64,000 nt of DNA from Streptomyces sp. 135. GTDB lineage: Bacteria > Actinomycetota > Actinomycetes > Streptomycetales > Streptomycetaceae. Shown here one piece after another: positions 17,589-25,429 of this stretch. The notes under the pieces were generated by a model. That model was not told the DNA's origin, ran no database searches, and saw only the letters and a list, made by a program, of their open reading frames with translations. The stretch covers positions 5,084,001 to 5,148,000 of the forward strand of contig NZ_CP075691.1 of the NCBI RefSeq assembly GCF_020026305.1, given 5' to 3'. The first letter of the stretch is position 1, and each line of letters opens with the position of its first letter. The translations under genes and the position numbers were made by a program.

Positions 17589-18299
17589 GTGAAGTCATCT
17601 GTGTCTCGGGCCGTCGTGGCCGCGTCCGTCACGGTCGCGCTGGGCCTGACGGCAGCGTGCGGGAGTGACGACGACGGCAAGAAGCCGTCGGAACCGGCCA
17701 AGTCCGCGCAGGACTCGAAGCCGTCCGCCACGAAGGCGGCCGCGCTGTCCGCAGCCGACCTGGAGAAGGCGGTGCTGGCCAAGGGCGACCTCAAGGGCTA
17801 CAAGATCGAGAAGCTGTCCGCCGCGGACATGCCCGCACAGACCGTGGCCGCCGCCCCGGCGACCTGCCAGCCGCTCGCGGACATGTTCATGTTCGCCACC
17901 GACCCGGCGTCGAAGGCCCGCCTCGGCCGGACCATGACCGGTCCCGACGAACTGGACGCCACGATCATCACGCTCGCGCTGCTCGCCCATGAGCAGGACG
18001 ACGCGGAGAAGGTCATGGACGGTCTCCGCACGGCCACGCAGAAGTGCAAGGCGTACGAGCACGCCGGCTCCAAGTACCGCGAGGTCGCGGCGCTGACCGC
18101 CCCGAAGGCGGGCGACGAGGCGGTCTCGTACAAGGTCGTGGGTCTCATCGAGGGCCAGAAGACGCCGATGAGCTTCACGGTGGTGCGCAGCGGTTCGACG
18201 CTTGCCGCCTTCTACTCGATCAACCTGCTCAAGCCGAAGGAGTTCGGCGTGCCGGAGAAGATCGTCGAGGCGCAGGTCGCCAAGGTCGAGAAGCTGTAG
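17589..18299 (+). CDS. Lipoprotein, second of a tandem paralogue pair
   Basis: From GTG 17589 the product has 236 residues. The start is chosen by the good ribosome-binding site AGGTAGGAAAC and by alignment with the upstream paralogue; an ATG at 17574 is in frame but less likely. The signal peptide VKSSVSRAVVAASVTVALGL ends in the lipobox TAAC. The mature domain contains LEKAVLAKGDLKGYKIEKL, matching LEKAALVAGDVKGYRVEK of its neighbour, then DEAVSYK and the end VEAQVAKVEKL. It lacks the Pro/Ala insert present in the first copy. Probably arisen by tandem duplication; function unknown. Confidence 0.8.
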   Translation: MKSSVSRAVVAASVTVALGLTAACGSDDDGKKPSEPAKSAQDSKPSATKAAALSAADLEKAVLAKGDLKGYKIEKLSAADMPAQTVAAAPATCQPLADMFMFATDPASKARLGRTMTGPDELDATIITLALLAHEQDDAEKVMDGLRTATQKCKAYEHAGSKYREVAALTAPKAGDEAVSYKVVGLIEGQKTPMSFTVVRSGSTLAAFYSINLLKPKEFGVPEKIVEAQVAKVEKL

Positions 18300-18331
18300 G
18301 CCACGAGTCGCCGCCTGCGAGAGCCTGTAAG

Positions 18332-18372
18332 AGCGAAGGGCCCCGCGGGACGGATCCGCGGGGCCCTTCGCT
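18332..18372 (+). terminator. Strong terminator after the lipoprotein pair
   Basis: A 17-bp perfect stem with arms at 18332-18348 and 18356-18372 and a 7-base loop, starting about 30 bases after the lipoprotein stop codon. There is no U-tract, as is common in Streptomyces. Confidence 0.85.
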
Positions 18373-19033
18373 GTCGGCACCGACGTCAGGGCGGCGTCGA
18401 TGCCTCGGGGCGGCGCCGGGGGGAGTGCGCCGCAGTTCGAGGCGCCGGTGGCCGCCCCGGCGCACTGAGGGCGCGCGCGTGGTATCGACCAATGGCAGTG
18501 AGGCGATGGACGGGCCCTGCGGCTCGCCCTCCCAGGCATCGTGCTCGATGGGTTCTCGGGGACGCAACCATTTCGACGCATCTATTTCGACCCCATCTAT
18601 AGCGATCTATAGCGATAAGGGTCGGGTGGCCGGACGGTGGATTCCGGACAGGGCCGGAGCTCTGGGATCGGGGCGGCACCGCGGCAGAGGCGCGAGGGAA
18701 GCGGGCTGCGGGGTGGGGCCGGGGGAGGGGTTGCGGCGCTCTTCGAGGTCCGTCGGGACGGAGGCCGGTCGGCCCCGGGCGTCCCCGGAGCCGACCGTTC
18801 TCTTGGGTGACCGGGCTGCTGTCCCCTGCCGTCCGGTCACATCACTGGAGCGAGGTCCCACGGCGTACGACATGATCCGTACGCCTCATCGCTCCAGCGG
18901 AGCCACGCGTGGTTCTTACGGCCCGCCCCTGGCTGGCACGGACATCGGGACCAACGAAGCCCGGCCGGAACCGGTCACGCGCCGTACGGGTGAGAAGCGA
19001 TCCGAACTCAGGTCCGGTCCGCAGAACGCCTGC
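18373..19033. other. Gene-free stretch with one structured element
   Basis: No open frame here has a believable start, composition or family match. Visible items are a short repeat around 18593-18616 (two CTATAGCGAT copies) and a nested inverted repeat at 18845-18897, listed separately. The rest shows nothing I can name. Confidence 0.5.
18845..18897. other. Nested two-part inverted repeat
   Basis: The outer arms CTGGAGCGA (18845-18853) and 18889-18897 pair perfectly. Inside them GGCGTACG (18862-18869) pairs with 18878-18885. The RNA would form a two-stage hairpin with an asymmetric internal bulge (8 bases on one side, 3 on the other). It is in a gene-free region, so a small RNA, a terminator or a protein-binding site are all possible. 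Confidence 0.5.
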
Positions 19034-19342
19034 TCAGACACGGCCGCGGCTCAGCTCCAGGAGCGTCATCGCGAGTGTCGTGCCGGGCTTGCCGAGCGCG
19101 TCCCTGTAGTGGGCGAGGATCTCCATCTCCCGGGAGAGGTTCACGCGGCGCCCGCCCGAGGTGATCCGGGCCTCCTGGATCACGGCCGAGACGGCCATCC
19201 GTTCCTGGACGAGGCCGATGATCCGGTCGTCGAGCGCGTCGATCCGCTCGCGGGCGTTCTCGATCACACCGGCGGCTTCGGGGGTGCGGGCGCCGGTCTT
19301 CTCGGCGGGGGTGGTGGCGGTGGCAGTGGCGGTGGCGGTCAT
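19034..19342 (-). CDS. Chorismate mutase (AroQ type)
   Basis: A 102-residue all-helical chorismate mutase, converting chorismate to prephenate on the way to phenylalanine and tyrosine. The family pattern is clear: ARERIDALDDRIIGLVQERMAV, then the second helix with REMEILAHYRDALG, ending in MTLLELSRGRV. The N-terminal MTATATATATTPAEKTG is low-complexity. ATG 19340-19342 is preceded by GGAG. The open frame extends upstream, but that part is the leader region and does not look coding. The gene is divergent from guaA. A short leader peptide with Phe and Tyr codons and competing hairpins lies upstream, suggesting attenuation by aromatic amino acid supply. Confidence 0.88.
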   Translation of the reverse strand: MTATATATATTPAEKTGARTPEAAGVIENARERIDALDDRIIGLVQERMAVSAVIQEARITSGGRRVNLSREMEILAHYRDALGKPGTTLAMTLLELSRGRV

Positions 19343-19363
19343 GTGGGGCTCCAGGTGATTGTC

Positions 19364-19444
19364 GGGTTCGGGGTTCGGGGTTCGGGTTTCGGGTTCCTGA
19401 GGTGGCGGTGATTCCCGTGATCCGTTGATCCGTTGATCCGTTGA
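19364..19444. repeat. Simple repeats in the chorismate mutase leader
   Basis: From 19364 to 19396 the plus strand repeats GGGTTCG-like units five times. At 19421-19444 the 8-mer TCCGTTGA occurs three times in tandem. Both lie in the untranslated stretch between the attenuator hairpins and the chorismate mutase start. Confidence 0.75.
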
Positions 19445-19463
19445 CGGATGAGGTGCCCCGGAG

Positions 19464-19514
19464 CGACAAGGCCCGGAAATGACAGAACGCCCCGGGCCTT
19501 GTCGGCCCGGGGCG
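19464..19514 (-). promoter_or_regulatory. Mutually exclusive hairpins: putative attenuator
   Basis: Read on the minus strand, 19514-19488 forms a perfect 11-bp stem (CGCCCCGGGCC, 5-base loop GACAA, complementary arm), followed by the U-rich tail UUCUGUCAUUU: an intrinsic terminator. Its 3' arm and loop (19504-19492) can instead pair over 13 bp with the segment 19476-19464 just downstream. The two structures cannot coexist. The element sits 25 bases after the leader peptide stop and about 120 bases before the chorismate mutase start. Confidence 0.65.
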
Positions 19515-19538
19515 CCTGGGAAGTCGCTTGTCAGTGGA

Positions 19539-19610
19539 TCAAGCAGCTCGACCATGGCAGCCGGCGGGCCGGTTGCCATAGGTAAAGAGGAAGGCGAGGT
19601 GCTTGTTCAC
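19539..19610 (-). CDS. Putative leader peptide for chorismate mutase
   Basis: A 23-codon open frame starting at GTG 19608-19610 encodes VNKHLAFLFTYGNRPAGC and five more residues. It holds two Phe codons and one Tyr codon within six codons (F-L-F-T-Y); TTT and TAT are rare in this genome. Six bases separate its GTG from a CATACT -10 element, so the transcript would start at or next to the GTG and be leaderless. It lies directly before the terminator/antiterminator hairpins upstream of chorismate mutase. The arrangement resembles Phe/Tyr leader-peptide attenuators. Translation is not proven. Confidence 0.6.
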   Translation of the reverse strand: MNKHLAFLFTYGNRPAGCHGRAA

Positions 19611-19616
19611 GGGGCC

Positions 19617-19647
19617 AGTATGCCCCCACGCCCGTGGGCCGGGTCAA
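19617..19647 (-). promoter_or_regulatory. Promoter for the chorismate mutase leader
   Basis: On the minus strand, TTGACC (19647-19642) and CATACT (19622-19617) are separated by 19 bases. The predicted start of transcription coincides with the GTG of the leader peptide at 19610. Confidence 0.45.
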
Positions 19648-19748
19648 TCCGTTCGGCGGGCGGCTCGGATATTGAGACGGCTGTCCAGACAGTGCTCACC
19701 GGGGGCAAGGTCCGTCGGATGCGACGAGGAAGGCCACGTCGAGCCCGG

Positions 19749-19754
19749 TAGAAT
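19749..19754 (+). promoter_or_regulatory. Likely -10 box for guaA
   Basis: TAGAAT matches the Streptomyces -10 consensus and lies 70 bases upstream of the guaA start. No convincing -35 is visible at standard spacing. Confidence 0.35.
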
Positions 19755-19823
19755 CGACAAAACAGACCCCCTGCACACGCACTGAGCCTCTCGCTCATCG
19801 CTCAACGCCGGAAGGCCGCCGCC

Positions 19824-21410
19824 GTGCCATCAGCGCCCCACGCTGCCGCCGCTCCCGACACCGTTCTGGTCGTCGACTTCGGAGCGCAGTACGCCCAGCT
19901 CATCGCCCGTCGCGTCCGTGAGGCACGGGTCTACAGCGAGATCGTGCCGAGCACGATGCCCGTCTCCGAGATGCTCGCCAAGAAGCCCGCGGCGATAATC
20001 CTCTCCGGCGGCCCGTCTTCGGTGTACGCGGAGCACGCGCCCACCCTGGACCGCGCCCTCTTCGAGGCCGGTGTCCCCGTCTTCGGCATGTGCTATGGCT
20101 TCCAGCTGATGGCGGCCACCCTCGGCGGCACCGTCGACAACACCGGCGCGCGCGAGTACGGCCGTACGCCGCTCGCCGTCTCCAAGGCCGGCTCCACCCT
20201 CTTCGAGGGGACGCCCACCGAGCAGTCCGTGTGGATGTCGCACGGCGACGCGTGCAGCGCGGCGCCCGAGGGCTTCACGGTCACCGCGTCCACGGACGTC
20301 GTGCCGGTCGCCGCCTTCGAGGACGACGAGAAGAAGCTGTACGGCGTGCAGTACCACCCCGAGGTGATGCACTCCACGCACGGCCAGCAGGTCCTGGAGC
20401 ACTTCCTCTACCGCGGCGCCGGCCTCAAGCCGGACTGGACGACCGGCAACGTCATCGACGAGCAGGTCGCCGCGATCCGCGAGCAGGTCGGCACCAAGCG
20501 CGCGATCTGCGGCCTGTCCGGCGGTGTGGACTCCGCCGTCGCCGCCGCCCTCGTGCAGAAGGCCATCGGCTCGCAGCTGACCTGCGTGTACGTCGACCAC
20601 GGCCTGATGCGCAAGGACGAGACCGAACAGGTCGAGAAGGACTTCGTCGCCGCGACCGGCGTGCAGCTGAAGGTCGTCGACGCCCAGGAGCGGTTCCTCG
20701 CCGCGCTCGCCGGGGTCTCCGACCCCGAGGAGAAGCGGAAGATCATCGGCCGCGAGTTCATCCGGGTCTTCGAGCAGGCCCAGGCGGAGATCATCGCCGA
20801 GGCCCCCGGCGACCAGCCGGTCGAGTTCCTGGTCCAGGGCACGCTCTACCCCGACGTGGTCGAGTCCGGCGGCGGCACCGGCACGGCGAACATCAAGTCC
20901 CACCACAACGTGGGTGGCCTCCCCGAGGACCTCGAGTTCAAGCTCATCGAGCCGCTGCGCAAGCTGTTCAAGGACGAGGTCCGGATGGTCGGCGCCGAGC
21001 TCGGCCTGCCGGACGAGATCGTCCAGCGCCAGCCGTTCCCGGGCCCCGGCCTCGGTATCCGCATCGTCGGTGAGGTCACCAAGGAACGCCTCGACCTGCT
21101 GCGCGAGGCCGACGCCATCGCCCGTGAGGAACTGACGAAGGCCGGTCTCGACCGCGACATCTGGCAGTGCCCGGTCGTGCTGCTGGCGGACGTCCGCAGC
21201 GTCGGCGTCCAGGGCGACGGCCGCACCTACGGCCACCCGATCGTGCTGCGCCCCGTCTCGTCCGAGGACGCCATGACGGCCGACTGGACGCGCATGCCGT
21301 ACGACGTCCTCGCCAAGATCTCGACCCGCATCACGAACGAGGTCGCCGACGTGAACCGCGTGGTCCTCGACGTCACGTCGAAGCCGCCGGGGACCATCGA
21401 GTGGGAGTGA
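19824..21410 (+). CDS. guaA: GMP synthase (glutamine-hydrolysing)
   Basis: A 528-residue enzyme that converts XMP to GMP using ATP and glutamine. The N-terminal class I glutamine amidotransferase domain has the nucleophile Cys90 in GMCYGFQ, with the His/Glu pair in QYHPE. The ATP pyrophosphatase domain has the PP-loop LSGGVDSAV (Ser232). The C-terminal dimerisation domain has the XMP-binding RQPFPGPGLGIR and ends in KPPGTIEWE, the conserved family end. Start GTG 19824 follows GGAAGG about ten bases upstream. It is transcribed away from the chorismate mutase gene and followed by a strong terminator, so it is probably monocistronic. Confidence 0.97.
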   Translation: MPSAPHAAAAPDTVLVVDFGAQYAQLIARRVREARVYSEIVPSTMPVSEMLAKKPAAIILSGGPSSVYAEHAPTLDRALFEAGVPVFGMCYGFQLMAATLGGTVDNTGAREYGRTPLAVSKAGSTLFEGTPTEQSVWMSHGDACSAAPEGFTVTASTDVVPVAAFEDDEKKLYGVQYHPEVMHSTHGQQVLEHFLYRGAGLKPDWTTGNVIDEQVAAIREQVGTKRAICGLSGGVDSAVAAALVQKAIGSQLTCVYVDHGLMRKDETEQVEKDFVAATGVQLKVVDAQERFLAALAGVSDPEEKRKIIGREFIRVFEQAQAEIIAEAPGDQPVEFLVQGTLYPDVVESGGGTGTANIKSHHNVGGLPEDLEFKLIEPLRKLFKDEVRMVGAELGLPDEIVQRQPFPGPGLGIRIVGEVTKERLDLLREADAIAREELTKAGLDRDIWQCPVVLLADVRSVGVQGDGRTYGHPIVLRPVSSEDAMTADWTRMPYDVLAKISTRITNEVADVNRVVLDVTSKPPGTIEWE

Positions 21411-21425
21411 CCTCCCGCATGCCCT

Positions 21426-21467
21426 GAACGGCGCCGTCCGCCTCCCCCGAGGCAGACGGCGCCGTTC
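21426..21467 (+). terminator. Terminator after guaA
   Basis: GAACGGCGCCGTC (21426-21438) pairs perfectly with 21455-21467; five more pairs (GCCTC with GAGGC) close the inner part above a one-base mismatch. It begins 15 bases after the guaA stop. Confidence 0.9.
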
Positions 21468-21477
21468 GCTGCTTTGC

Positions 21478-21537
21478 GGGGTGTGCGGTGCGGGGAGTGC
21501 GGTGCGGGGTGTGCGGGGGTCTTCGGGGTGCGGCGTT
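21478..21537. repeat. G-rich low-complexity tract
   Basis: A run of TGCGGGG/TGTGCGG-like units between the guaA terminator and the end of the next gene on the other strand. Several runs of four or five G could form quadruplex-like structure; nothing else is visible. Confidence 0.5.
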
Positions 21538-21592
21538 GGTCGGGGTGCGGGAAGCCGCCGGCTGGGAGGCCGCCGGGCGGGAGGTCGCCGGG

Positions 21593-22072
21593 TCAGGTCC
21601 GGCGTGTCGTCCGCAGCGGCGCGCCCGGCTTCCACAGCTGCACCGCCAGGTACTTCCCGTCCTCGATGTACGTGCGGACCACCTCCGTCAGTTCGGTGCG
21701 GAAGAGATGGAACGCCGTCGGATCCGGCGGATTGACCGCGTCCGCATACCGCGCGACGACCTGCGGGTCCCGCACCTCGACCGCCCGGCCCGCGATACGG
21801 ACGTCGCCTTCCGCCATCTCCGGATCGGACCCCGGATTCGACTGGAGCGCGAAGCGCGGGTCCCGGCGCAGGTCCAGCGCCTTGCGGGAGCCGGGCATCA
21901 TGCCCAACCACAACTCCCCTGACAGAAAACGGACTTCGAGCCCGCTGGTACGCGGCGACCCGTCCTTGCGCAACGTGGCGAGGACATGGTGCGTGAACGC
22001 CCCGAAGCGCTTCTCGACGATCTCGGCGAGTCCGGGCTCCGCCGCGGCGAAGGCTTCCCAGTTGTACGACAT
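21593..22072 (-). CDS. Pyridoxamine 5'-phosphate oxidase-fold protein
   Basis: A 159-residue protein of the split-barrel flavin-binding family. Typical features are the N-terminal RFGAFTHHVLATLRKDGSPR, the strand LWLGMMPGSRKALDLRRDPR, and the segment FALQSNP followed by GDVRIAGRAVEV. Members bind FMN or F420 and reduce or oxidise small molecules, or act on haem; the substrate cannot be told here. The start is ATG 22070-22072. Transcribed towards guaA, divergent from the aldolase gene with a 169-base shared region. Confident for the fold, not for the reaction. Confidence 0.8.
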   Translation of the reverse strand: MSYNWEAFAAAEPGLAEIVEKRFGAFTHHVLATLRKDGSPRTSGLEVRFLSGELWLGMMPGSRKALDLRRDPRFALQSNPGSDPEMAEGDVRIAGRAVEVRDPQVVARYADAVNPPDPTAFHLFRTELTEVVRTYIEDGKYLAVQLWKPGAPLRTTRRT

Positions 22073-22241
22073 GCATCGAGTGTGGCGCCGATACCAGACA
22101 TCTCCTGTCGCCTTTGCTCGCCCCACTCTCCGGGGCTTCCACGCTCCCGCGCTCCCGTCCCTCCCACCGGGCGGCGCCCCCCTGTTCACCTGCACGTACC
22201 ACCGGTACCTTCCGCCTCGTACAGCCAGGGATGGAGGACAC

Positions 22242-23027
22242 ATGCAGGCGCCCACACCGATACCCGTCGAACGGTTGCAGTTCGCGATGCCGCCCGCGCA
22301 CGACTCGCCGGCGGACGAACGGCGGTACCGGAAGGAGCGCCTCGCCGGAGCGCTGCGGATCTTCGGGCGGCTCGGGTACGAGGACGGGGTCTCCGGGCAC
22401 ATCACCGCGCGGGACCCGGAGCACAGGGACTGCTTCTGGGTGAACCCCTTCGGGATGCCCTTCAAGCACATCACCGTCAGCGACCTCGTCCTCGCCAACG
22501 CCGAAGGGCAGGTGGTCGAAGGGCGGTATCACGTCAACCAGGCCGCCTTCACCGTGCACGCCCAGGCGCACCTGGCCAGGCCCGACGTCGTCGCCGTCGC
22601 CCACTGCCATTCGCTGCACGGGCGCGCTCTCTCCACCCTCGGTGAACTCCTCGACCCGATCACCCAGGAGGCCTGTGCCTTCTACGAGAGTCACGCCCTG
22701 TACGACGGTTACACGGGCGTCGTCGTGGACACCGAGGAGGGGCACCGGATCGCGACCGCGCTCGGCGGCCACAAGGCGGTGATCCTGCGCAACCACGGCC
22801 TGCTCACCGTGGGGGACTCCGTCGACGCCGCGGCCTGGTGGTTCCTCTCCATGGAGCGCTCCTGCCAGGTCCAGTTGAGCGCACGGGCCGCGGGCCGCCC
22901 GGTGATGATCGGCCACAAGCAGGCGGTGCGGACCCGCGAGCAACTCGGCAGTGACCTGGTCGCGTGGATCAACTACCAGTCGCTGTGGCAGGACATCAGC
23001 CGCAGCGAACCGGACCTGCTGGCCTGA
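22242..23027 (+). CDS. Class II aldolase/adducin family protein
   Basis: A 261-residue protein with the zinc-dependent class II aldolase fold. The metal-binding pair is in AHCHSLHGRAL and the third histidine in ILRNHGLLTVG. A GVSGHITARDP segment near residue 50 is the phosphate- or substrate-binding loop seen in fuculose and ribulose phosphate aldolases and epimerases. The final quarter (EQLGSDLVAWINYQSLWQDI) is typical of the larger, adducin-like bacterial members, whose substrates are often unknown. ATG 22242 follows a very good ribosome-binding site (GGAGGACAC). It stands alone between a divergent flavin-fold gene and a membrane protein gene. Confidence 0.85.
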   Translation: MQAPTPIPVERLQFAMPPAHDSPADERRYRKERLAGALRIFGRLGYEDGVSGHITARDPEHRDCFWVNPFGMPFKHITVSDLVLANAEGQVVEGRYHVNQAAFTVHAQAHLARPDVVAVAHCHSLHGRALSTLGELLDPITQEACAFYESHALYDGYTGVVVDTEEGHRIATALGGHKAVILRNHGLLTVGDSVDAAAWWFLSMERSCQVQLSARAAGRPVMIGHKQAVRTREQLGSDLVAWINYQSLWQDISRSEPDLLA

Positions 23028-23097
23028 GCCACCGGCCGGCCTCCTCGGCCACCCCGTCAACGCGCGTGTGGCCCATTCACCCCCGCTGACCTGACCC

Positions 23098-24465
23098 GTG
23101 GGATTCGTTCGCCTTTCAGTGCGGCACAATTCCCCTTCTCTGCAAGGAAGTTCACGACAGGCCTCACAGGCTTCGAGGCTGGGGAAGGCGGCGTACGCGG
23201 TGGCGGTGCAGGAGGCGAGACAAGACGCGCACGGGGGAGGCTGCACCTGCGGCGGCTGCCCACACGGCGCGAGCGAGGGGCACCGGCGCGCCGTGGCCGC
23301 GTTCCTCACCAAACGGGACGAACTGGCGGCCGGGCACGGGCTGCCCGCAGCCGTTGCCCATTCGGCGGGGGCGTCGCGCCAGTGGGTGTCGGACGAGCTG
23401 ACGCAGTCCGCCCGGACCGTCGCCGAGCGCGGCAGGGCAGAGGGCGAGGCCTGGCTGCGGCGCCTGTGGACACGCACACTCGGCCTCGTCTGGGGCTGCT
23501 TCGCCGCCCTCCTCCTCGTCCAGGCGTTCACCGCGATCGGCACCGGCTGGACGGCTGCGCGCACCGCGGGCCTACTCGCCGCGCTGGTCGTGGGCGGGCT
23601 GCTGACCGGCGCGGCATACGTCCACCGGGAGCGCGGCGGCGTCCTCGCACCGGTCATCGGCGAGGACAACCGGCTCTCCACGTCGCGTGCCGTGGCGGCC
23701 TGCTGGGTGCTCCTGGTCATCTTCTCGGTGCTGGTCCTCGCCGGGCAGCTGGCCCTGGCCTCCGGGCACGGACGACGAGACGAGCTGATCGCCGGGCTGG
23801 AACTCGGCCGCGCCGCGGGGGTCGTGACCGTCCTCGCCGTGGTGTGCGGGGTCGCGGTCCTCGTCCGCAGGGTCGTCGGCCTGCGCGTCCTGGGCCAGCG
23901 GCTCCAGAAGGTGCCCGCGGACCGGCCCCGGGCCGCCGACCCGCTCACCGACGACGCGGGCCGCGGCAGTTTCACCGACGCGCAGTACGTCCTGGTCAGC
24001 GCCGTCGCCGTGGTCTTCGCCGCCGTCCGCCTCGCGCGGCGGCCCGAGCAACTGCCCGATCTTCCGTGGGGACTCGCCGTACTGGTCCTGGTGTCTGCCG
24101 CGACATACCTCGCGGGGAAGTACTCCGAAGGCGGCCGTCCCGTGATCCTCTCCGTCGTCCGGGCGCGGGAGGCCGGTGATCTCGACGCCCCGATCCGCAC
24201 CGGCGACGACATCGAGATCCGCGGCGCGGGCTTCGTGCCACCCGGTGCGGGCGACGCGGACCGGCTCGCCCGCATGGTCGTCCGGATCGGCGCCGTGCAC
24301 GTCCACGTACCGCTCGTGCCGGTGCCCGGTGGCTTCAGCAACCCGGCCGACACGACGCTGACCGTGCCCGTCCCGGTCGATGTCGAGCCGGGCCGTGTCG
24401 ACGTGCAGGTCGTCACCGCCGCGGGCGTGGAGACGAACCGCGTCACAATCGACGTCACGGACTGA
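23098..24465 (+). CDS. Multi-pass membrane protein with cysteine motif
   Basis: Up to 455 residues from GTG 23098; GTG 23200 (421 residues) is an equally reasonable start because neither has a good ribosome-binding site. Near the N-terminus is a small cysteine cluster, GGGCTCGGCPHG. Then come about six membrane helices: LWTRTLGLVWGCFAALLLVQ, TAGLLAALVVGGLLTGAAYV, VLLVIFSVLVLAGQLALA, TVLAVVCGVAVLV, VLVSAVAVVFAAV and WGLAVLVLVSAATYLAG. The last 120 residues form a soluble beta-rich domain with a glycine-marked turn (DIEIRGAGFVPPGAG), reminiscent of an IPT/TIG fold. No enzyme motif is seen and I do not recognise the family. Confidence 0.75.
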   Translation: MGFVRLSVRHNSPSLQGSSRQASQASRLGKAAYAVAVQEARQDAHGGGCTCGGCPHGASEGHRRAVAAFLTKRDELAAGHGLPAAVAHSAGASRQWVSDELTQSARTVAERGRAEGEAWLRRLWTRTLGLVWGCFAALLLVQAFTAIGTGWTAARTAGLLAALVVGGLLTGAAYVHRERGGVLAPVIGEDNRLSTSRAVAACWVLLVIFSVLVLAGQLALASGHGRRDELIAGLELGRAAGVVTVLAVVCGVAVLVRRVVGLRVLGQRLQKVPADRPRAADPLTDDAGRGSFTDAQYVLVSAVAVVFAAVRLARRPEQLPDLPWGLAVLVLVSAATYLAGKYSEGGRPVILSVVRAREAGDLDAPIRTGDDIEIRGAGFVPPGAGDADRLARMVVRIGAVHVHVPLVPVPGGFSNPADTTLTVPVPVDVEPGRVDVQVVTAAGVETNRVTIDVTD

Positions 24466-24627
24466 GCCCACACCCCCAGCCATCGGCCGACCCACTTCGG
24501 CTGACGCATCAGATCCCCCTTGACGTCGATGTTCGGTGTCGTGAAATTCCCGCCACAGAGCGGTGAGCAGCGGACCCTTCTCCTACGTATGGTCGGAAGA
24601 CGGGGCTACGGGAGAGGCGGCACAGCC

Positions 24628-25176
24628 ATGGCTCACGGCATGCGGACGGACAGCCACACCGGATACCGACGGCGGGACGACTGGCGGCAGTCCGCCACCC
24701 GCTATGCCCTGCTGCCTCTGCGGATCTTCCTCGGCGTCACCTTCATCTACGCCGGCCTGGACAAACTCACGGACAGCGCCTTCATGCGCGCCGACGGAGT
24801 CGGCTCGATCGGCGCGACGATGGAGGGCGTCCGCGAGATCTCCGCGATCCCCGCTCTGGTCGACCTCTCCCTCAAGAACCCCGTCGGCTTCGGCTACGCC
24901 ATCGCCCTAGGTGAACTGGTCGTCGGCATCGGCACCCTGCTCGGCCTGTTCGCCCGCGTCGCCGCTCTGGGCGGTGCGCTGATCTCGCTCAGCCTGTGGC
25001 TGACCGTCAGCTGGGCCGAGGAGCCCTACTACTACGGCAACGACCTGGCGTACCTGATGGCATGGCTGCCGCTGGTGCTCGCCGGGGCCTCCGTCCTCTC
25101 CGTGGACGCCATGCTCGCCGCCCGCCGAGGGGAGCCCTGGGACTCCGCCAAGCCCCAGGTGCGCGGCCGCCGATGA
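24628..25176 (+). CDS. DoxX family membrane protein
   Basis: A 182-residue integral membrane protein of the DoxX/DoxD family, named from the thiosulfate:quinone oxidoreductase subunit, though most bacterial members have no assigned activity. It shows the conserved start of the first helix, LPLRIFLGVTFIYAGLDKL, then three further helices (GYAIALGELVVGIGTLLGLF, AALGGALISLSLWLTVSW, MAWLPLVLAGASVLSV). ATG 24628 is 10 bases after GGGAGAGG; ATG 24640 is a possible shorter start. It is transcribed towards a small membrane protein gene on the other strand, only 8 bases away. Confidence 0.8.
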   Translation: MAHGMRTDSHTGYRRRDDWRQSATRYALLPLRIFLGVTFIYAGLDKLTDSAFMRADGVGSIGATMEGVREISAIPALVDLSLKNPVGFGYAIALGELVVGIGTLLGLFARVAALGGALISLSLWLTVSWAEEPYYYGNDLAYLMAWLPLVLAGASVLSVDAMLAARRGEPWDSAKPQVRGRR

Positions 25177-25183
25177 CCGGGGC

Positions 25184-25429
25184 CTACTCCCGCAGCCGCG
25201 GCTCCTCGCCGCCCCGGGCACGGCCGCTGCGACGGGCCGGGCCGTGCGGGCGTATCCCATGGATCGCCGCCGCCACGCACGCGACCAGCAGGCCCACCAT
25301 CACCAGGGGGAGCGCCACGAACCACGGCGCTTCCCACGCGCCGCCCGCGTCGCCCGCGTACACGACGGCGACCGCCAGCAGGGAGAGGCCTGCCACCAGC
25401 TTGCCGGGGTGAAGTTCATGACGTAGCAC
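25184..25429 (-). CDS. Small two-helix membrane protein
   Basis: An 81-residue protein with two probable membrane helices, VAGLSLLAVAVVYAG and ALPLVMVGLLVACVAAAI, and a basic Arg/Gly/Glu-rich tail. Its ATG overlaps the end of the PspC-domain gene by 14 bases, so the two are probably co-transcribed and translationally coupled. It may be a partner of the PspC protein in the membrane, inferred only from coupling. Confidence 0.7.
   Translation of the reverse strand: MLRHELHPGKLVAGLSLLAVAVVYAGDAGGAWEAPWFVALPLVMVGLLVACVAAAIHGIRPHGPARRSGRARGGEEPRLRE

Noticed and set aside
18373..19033. Several open frames of 60-100 codons in the gene-free stretch
   Set aside because: No ribosome-binding sites, Arg/Pro-rich frame-shadow composition, and no recognisable motif.
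19527..19535. Another TTGTCAGTG on the plus strand, inside the chorismate mutase leader
   Set aside because: No TANNNT follows at eight bases (AGCTCG instead), and the nearest plus-strand gene is about 290 bases away.
21478..21537. G-rich tract as a regulatory G-quadruplex
   Set aside because: It lies between the ends of two convergent genes after a strong terminator; composition alone is not enough to support a regulatory role.
19830..24509. A 1500-residue minus-strand open frame across guaA, an aldolase and a membrane protein
   Set aside because: It is antisense to well-defined genes, and its translation is low-complexity without any motif.
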